Origin: Pegea sp. RAD2-039
Lineage: Eukaryota > Chordata > Thaliacea > Salpida > Salpidae
DNA: 64,000 nucleotides
Direction of reading: 5' to 3'
NCBI GenBank assembly: GCA_034620365.1
Contig: JAQGEQ010000314.1
Span: forward strand, 186,001 to 250,000
Shown here in pieces: positions 59,354-64,000 of the stretch. The translations under genes were made by a program, and so were the position numbers. The notes beneath the pieces were generated by a model. That model was not told where the DNA came from. It was given only the letters and a program-made list of their open reading frames with translations, and did not search any database. The number at the start of each line of letters is the position of its first letter. The stretch's first letter is position 1.

Positions 59354-62054
59354 TTAAGATTCAAGGCAAGATTGAGAGGATTGAATAGGATCTACATCTA
59401 CAGAATCTTCTTCGAGAAGATCAGATGAAGATTTGGAAAGATCAGATGAAGATGATGAGATCTCTTCTTCATTTAGTTGTTTTAGAAATTCTGAAATATG
59501 AAAATTTTGGAGATTTAAATATTTTAAATAAATTTTTAAATAATATCGAAATAAATATTTATTGATTTAAAAAATGATAAAAATCTTTTTCTGAAGTTTT
59601 AAGGAAACATTTTTAAAAACGCTTTTATATAAAAGTTCTAAAATTAATCAGACTTCAAAATTTCAAACAGAAAAAACGATTTATAAAAAGATGAACTCAA
59701 ATTTTGTTTTATTGAAACTTTTTTAACTTCGGTTGAAAAAATGTGAAGAAAATTTGAACCGAAAAAAGAAATATTCAAAATAAAATTATCTTTAAGAGTT
59801 TAGAAAGTTTGAAAAACATTTTAAAAAATTTTAAAGGATAAAAAACATCAAATTAAGAATTTCTAAACAAGAAATGACTCATCAGAATTTTAAATCGTTT
59901 TATTTCATAAAATTTTTTCACCTTTAAGTTGTAGTTCTTCAATTTTAAGTGACTGTTGTTGATCTAATGCAGATTTTAATTTGATTTCAGTTGAAGCAAG
60001 TTGGGAGACAGTCTTATGTAGTGATTCATCAAAATTTTTACTTGCATCTCTAAGAATAAAATTCGAAAAATAAAATCCCCCAAATTGAAAGTTTCAAATT
60101 TTTTTCTTTCATTTCGTCATTTTGAAACAAGGAAATCACGCAACAAGTGACATCAACAAACACTGATTAATCAGCTTACTCTTACCTGACAGCATCCACA
60201 ACCAGAAACGACTGTTCCTTGGTAGCTGGGCTCGAAGTAAATCGCTCTTCAAGTAAATCAAGTGCTGAGGTTGCAGAAGGGAGACGTTTCATTTGATGAA
60301 CAGAAGGAAAAGGTTTGTAAATTCCACAAACCACTTTTTTTAAATTAACAATTTCGATTGGGCAAGGTTGAAACCTGGCGAAGACATAAAAGAAGTGATG
60401 ACGTCATTAGAAAGGTTTTTTTGATGATCAATTTAATAAAAAAATTGTTTTTAGTGACAGTGCGCCAACTAGCGGAAATGCAAAGTAAGATAATAAATCA
60501 CAAAAATGCAGAATTTTCTAAAAACCCACATTTAAAAGAACTTTACTAGATAAAAATAAACTAAAAATATAAAGCTAGTTGAAAGATAAACATTTTAAAG
60601 GGCTACAAATATCTACATTTAATAAATCTAAAGTTATATGAATTATTATATAACATCAGAAGATGTTGTAAAGATCAGAAGATGTTGTGAAGATCAGAAG
60701 ATGTTGTGAAGATCAGAAGATGTTGTGAAGATCAGAAGATGTTGTGAAGATCAGAAGATGTTGTAAAGATCAGAAGATGTTGTGAAGATCAGAAGATGTT
60801 GTGAAGATCAGAAGATGTTGTGAAGATCAGAAGATGTTTTAAAGATCAGAAGATGTTGTAAAGATCAGATGTTGTAAGGATCAGAAGATGTTGTAAAGAT
60901 CAGAAGATGTTGTAAAGATCAGAAGATGTTGTGAAGATCAGAAGATGTTGTGAAGATCAGAAGATGTTGTAAAGATCAGAAGATGTTGTGAAGATCAGAA
61001 GATGTTGTGAAGATCAGAAGATGTTGTGAAGATCAGAAGATGTTTTAAAGATCAGAAGATGTTGTGAAGATCAGATGTTGTTGTAAAGATCAGAAGATGT
61101 TGTAAAGATCAGAAGATGATGTAAAGATCAGAAGATGTTGTAAAGATCAGAAGATGTTGTGAAGATCAGAAGATGTTGTGAAGATCAGAAGATGTTGTGA
61201 AGATCAGAAGATGTTGTGAAGATCAGAAGATGTTGTAAAGATCAGAAGATGTTGTGAAGATCAGAAGATGTTGCAAGGATCAGAAAATGTTGTAGAGATC
61301 AGAAGATGTTGTGATTATATAAAATTAATTTTGATATTTATACCTTGAACCTTCAAGATGATAGGCAGCAAATTGCCATGAATGGGTAGATTTCTCTGAA
61401 TTCCAATCTTCTTGTAACAAAATTGTAATAAATTGACCTCGATAACCACCATTACTAAGACGTTGTGAAAGTTTACGATGAATAAACTACAAATTGACAA
61501 ATTCAAATAAAAAAATTGATAACTTAAAAATCTAACTTTTTCTCGCAGACTTAATGACAATAAAGGCCTTCTACAGAATCGATACCATCCTAAAACTTCT
61601 TTTCCAGATAAATATGAGTCTAGTTCATATGAATCATTCATAACTAGATCTAAATTCAAGGAGCCTGGTGTAGATGCTAATACATCATTGATAGCTAGAA
61701 ATTCATCAAAATTAAAGAAAGTATTTTGAAATAAGTTGAAAGCTAATTAATTGATTACAAAAATATAAATAAAAAATTATTAATTGTTTTTTAAGCATTC
61801 AATTAAAGTCATTATAAAAAAATTAGTGTCAAAAGTTTTAATGAAGTCTATTTATAAACAATTTATCATTCAAGACTGAAACAAAGTTTCTTACACATAA
61901 TTTCATCGGTTTCATCTCTAACATCAGAATCTGTTATATTACTTGTCTGTTCAACATTTATTTCACCACATAGATATCCTTCACATTGACTAGCAGACTT
62001 TGCTGTCTCCTGGAGCAGCATAGCCATACAAGGACAAGTTAACCTCACTTTCAT
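59354..62054 (-). CDS. Abraxas-family MPN- scaffold (ABRAXAS1/2-like)
   Basis: Six exons (62054-61877, 61742-61537, 61486-61351, 60333-60186, 60049-59922, 59490-59354) join in phase to 310 aa. The MPN- domain shows GYLCGEINVEQTSNITDSDV, as in Abraxas GFLLGEVKGEAKNSITDSQ, and later EVLGWYRFCRRP with SLREK. Exon 4 carries GIYKPFPSVHQMKRLP, the counterpart of LYKPQKGLFHRVPL, then a predicted coiled coil (TVSQLASTEIKLKSALDQQQ). Abraxas proteins are inactive MPN scaffolds that hold the K63-specific deubiquitinase BRCC36 in the nuclear BRCA1-A or cytosolic BRISC complexes. The tail ends SSQSCLES, without the SPxF motif that binds BRCA1, so a BRISC-type (ABRAXAS2) role is likelier. Intron 3 (about 1 kb) contains the 19-bp minisatellite. 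Confidence 0.8.
60657..61312. repeat. 19-bp minisatellite, about 34 copies
   Basis: Tandem copies of AAGATCAGAAGATGTTGTG, with G/A alternation after TTGT and a few shortened units (for example AAGATCAGATGTTGTAAGG). It lies wholly inside the proposed third intron of the Abraxas-like gene. The core AAGATCAG is shared with the 17-bp array near GRIPAP1. Confidence 0.95.
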
Positions 62055-64000
62055 AGTCCAGGTTAATCAGCTAAAACTTAAAATTTCATAAAATATAACT
62101 TCTTATATGATTGGGGCTAATATTACATCAAATACTTAAACAATTCAGTATTATATAATTTAAAATCAATCAAATTCTTTAATTATAAAAGGATAAGATA
62201 ACAAAATAAATAACTTTTGAAATGTAACAAAAATTTATGAATATTATTCATAGAATCATACTATATACAAGGAATTAAATATTTAGTTTATTATTATTTA
62301 TGGTTATAAAATATTGAAATAATTTTTACAACTATTTAACAAAATTCAGAATTTTTAGATAAACTGAAAATTATAATAAAAATAATTTTATATGTATTTA
62401 GTTTAGTTTTTTCAAAACATAAGATATATATTCAATTTGTGGTTTTGACTAATTCAACTAATAGAAGACAGAAACCAAATATAATGAGCAGAAAGGTAAT
62501 TGGAAGGTAACGCAATCTAAGATTTATATACAAAGAATACAAACACTAAAGAGCCCTAAATTATGCATCAAAAACTGTAAAATGACAAAAAAAAAATAGA
62601 AGAAAGTGAGGAAGTTGGCAGTGTTACATATCACTTGATAAGGAAACTACTTAAACCGTGATTTTTAACAAAATTTGAAAAGATACGATGGACTTTGATG
62701 TAGTGATGGAATCAGAAAAAGAATCCAAGCTTTGGTGACCCTATTAAACATATGTTACTCTGCTGGGTCTTGTTGAAGTTTTCATTTTGAAATAAATAAG
62801 ATAAGTAATAGAAATAATGACTATCATTAAATTCAATTTGAAATTTTGTATTAATAAATAATGATTAATATTTAAATTATTTATTAAATTTTATACTAAT
62901 GAAAAAAATTAAAAATTAATTATTCTAAAAAATATTCGTTATTAGTTAAAAAATAAAATAGAAAACTTTTGAAAATATTTCATCAATGATAAAAAACAAA
63001 TAATATTTGCCAATAATAAATATAAATTAAGTTACTTATTAAACAAAAATTAACAATTCATTTATTTATTTGATTATTTGTAAAAATTATTTTTAAAATT
63101 AAAAAATAATTCAGAAAGCATTTACTAAAGAAAGTTCAGATTCTTTCAATTATTTTATAGTATAAAAACAATAGTTCAATGTTCATTATTCAACCTAAAA
63201 ATTTATAATAAAAAGTTGATACATAATTCTTTCTTAAAAAGTACTATAGTTAAGTTTTATAACAAAATTATAAATACACTAATAATATAAAAATATTAAA
63301 TACAACGTTAAAAATAATATTATTGTTTTAAATTAAAAGTAAAACGATTTTCACTAAGGTAAAGGTCATACTAAAGTTTTTTGACTAAGTGTTATTTAGC
63401 AAGGGCAAAAAGTAATTAAATTTCGTTTTAGAAAATAACAGAATACTAAGGCTGCAAAACTTGAAATATTTTTAGAAATAGAAACACTGTAACTTCTCGA
63501 CTAATTTTTCATTTGTAGTTTTAACTCAACATTTTCAACCTAATAACCGCAATTAATTTTTTTATCATTATTGAAAATAATAGTATCTGCTTGTATTCAT
63601 TTAAAAATAAACTAAATCTTACATTATAAAAATCAATTTAAGATCAACAAACAAAGGAAGAATTATTGGTATTTAGTTATCAACCTTAAACTAAGTTTTA
63701 GAATATCAAAGACTTATATTTTTTGACAACTAGATTGAGTTAATGATTAAAAAATTTAACATTTTATTATCTGATATACCTTCCACGAGCGATTGCAGGA
63801 ATATTTATTTTTTGAATTGTTTTAAACTTCTTTCTTATAAAAAAAAAAACAGTTCTTAGAAAATTACTACAACTTGAGCTGTAAAAAATTTTTCCCGAGA
63901 TATTAAGAAATTAAATTATTTTGTAAAAAAATAAATTAGAAGTAAAACTTTTGAAAAACTATATATAACAATAACTTGTATTTATAGCGAGAAAAAATAA
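62055..64000. other. AT-rich right end of window
   Basis: Upstream of the Abraxas-like gene. A copy of TTGTGGTTTTGACTAA (62438-62453) and the repeat at 62703-62770 are seen, then AT-rich sequence with no recognisable exon to the edge. Confidence 0.5.
62703..62770 (+). repeat. dispersed repeat, partner of the COG3-intron copy
   Basis: TGATGGAATCAGAAAAAGAA through GGTGACCCTATTAAA matches 39750-39805 in the same orientation with substitutions. One frame reads DGIRKRIQAL here and [10 protein letters not shown] in the other copy, which hints at a decayed coding element, but no family can be named. Confidence 0.45.

Noticed and set aside
60186..60292. Separate small gene starting MKRLPSATS
   Set aside because: Extending the frame upstream gives GIYKPFPSVHQ, which matches the Abraxas block and joins in phase with the exon at 61351-61486, so it is exon 4 of that gene.
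60358..60549. Plus-strand 63-aa frame ending in NPHLKELY
   Set aside because: It begins with TTG, not ATG, in a eukaryotic genome, and lies in the third intron and fourth exon boundary region of the Abraxas-like gene on the other strand. A spliced version is conceivable, but no consistent model or known family was found.
60657..61312. Possible CRISPR array or coding repeat protein
   Set aside because: No spacers, and a 19-bp period shifts frame at each unit; intronic minisatellite.

Overview
This window reads as nuclear DNA of an animal. It is very AT-rich. Protein-coding genes are broken by many short spliceosomal introns, mostly about 25-70 nt, with GT-AG ends and at least one GC-AG intron, and are separated by long AT-rich gaps. 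The gene set is metazoan: a myostatin/GDF11-type TGF-beta ligand, a basigin-like Ig protein, TMEM45, the ciliary protein TMEM107, an Abraxas-family scaffold, GRIPAP1 and COG3. The base composition, short introns and closely spaced same-strand genes would fit a compact spiralian such as an orthonectid, dicyemid, rotifer or flatworm. The sequence does not settle the taxon. I rebuilt the genes by hand from split ORFs, and intron phases closed in every gene for which exon coordinates are given.

Layout. 1-0.9 kb: secreted CBM2-like protein (-). 1.9-2.6 kb: 17-bp minisatellite reaching into the end of GRIPAP1 (2.6-6.0 kb, -). 7.2-7.9 kb: two broken copies of GRIPAP1 exons. 11.8-14.6 kb: GGA (+). 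15.0-16.0 kb: basigin-like (-). 20.2-21.4 kb: phosphoserine phosphatase (-). 22.5-22.7 kb: dispersed repeat. 23.3-24.4 kb: AP-1 sigma (-). 26.1-29.7 kb: a tight plus-strand series of TRAPPC4, GPALPP1 and an unrecognised 117-aa gene, spaced by 133 and 176 bp, possibly an operon. 29.8-31.5 kb: TMEM45 (-), head to head with a YEATS-domain gene (31.6-32.6 kb, +), which runs tail to tail into a NOL7-like gene (32.7-33.7 kb, -). 34.6-34.8 kb: LINE remnant. 35.9-40.3 kb: COG3 (-). 44.7-46.3 kb: GDF8/11-like (+). 47.8-49.5 kb: unrecognised 333-aa gene (-). 52.5-53.4 kb: TMEM107 (+). 54.1-55.2 kb: decayed element. 56.3-57.5 kb: NAD kinase (+). 59.4-62.1 kb: Abraxas-like (-), whose third intron carries a 19-bp minisatellite.

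How the genes relate. Five of the recognised genes act in membrane traffic: GGA and AP-1 sigma at the trans-Golgi/endosome, TRAPPC4 and COG3 as tethers, and GRIPAP1 on recycling endosomes. The others are housekeeping or signalling genes: serine and NADP synthesis, chromatin reading, a cilium gate, deubiquitinase scaffolding and TGF-beta signalling. The most unusual features are the two minisatellites sharing a GAAGATCAG core, the GRIPAP1 stop codon inside one of them, the possible operon, the in-frame duplication in AP-1 sigma and the hydrophilic insert in TMEM45.
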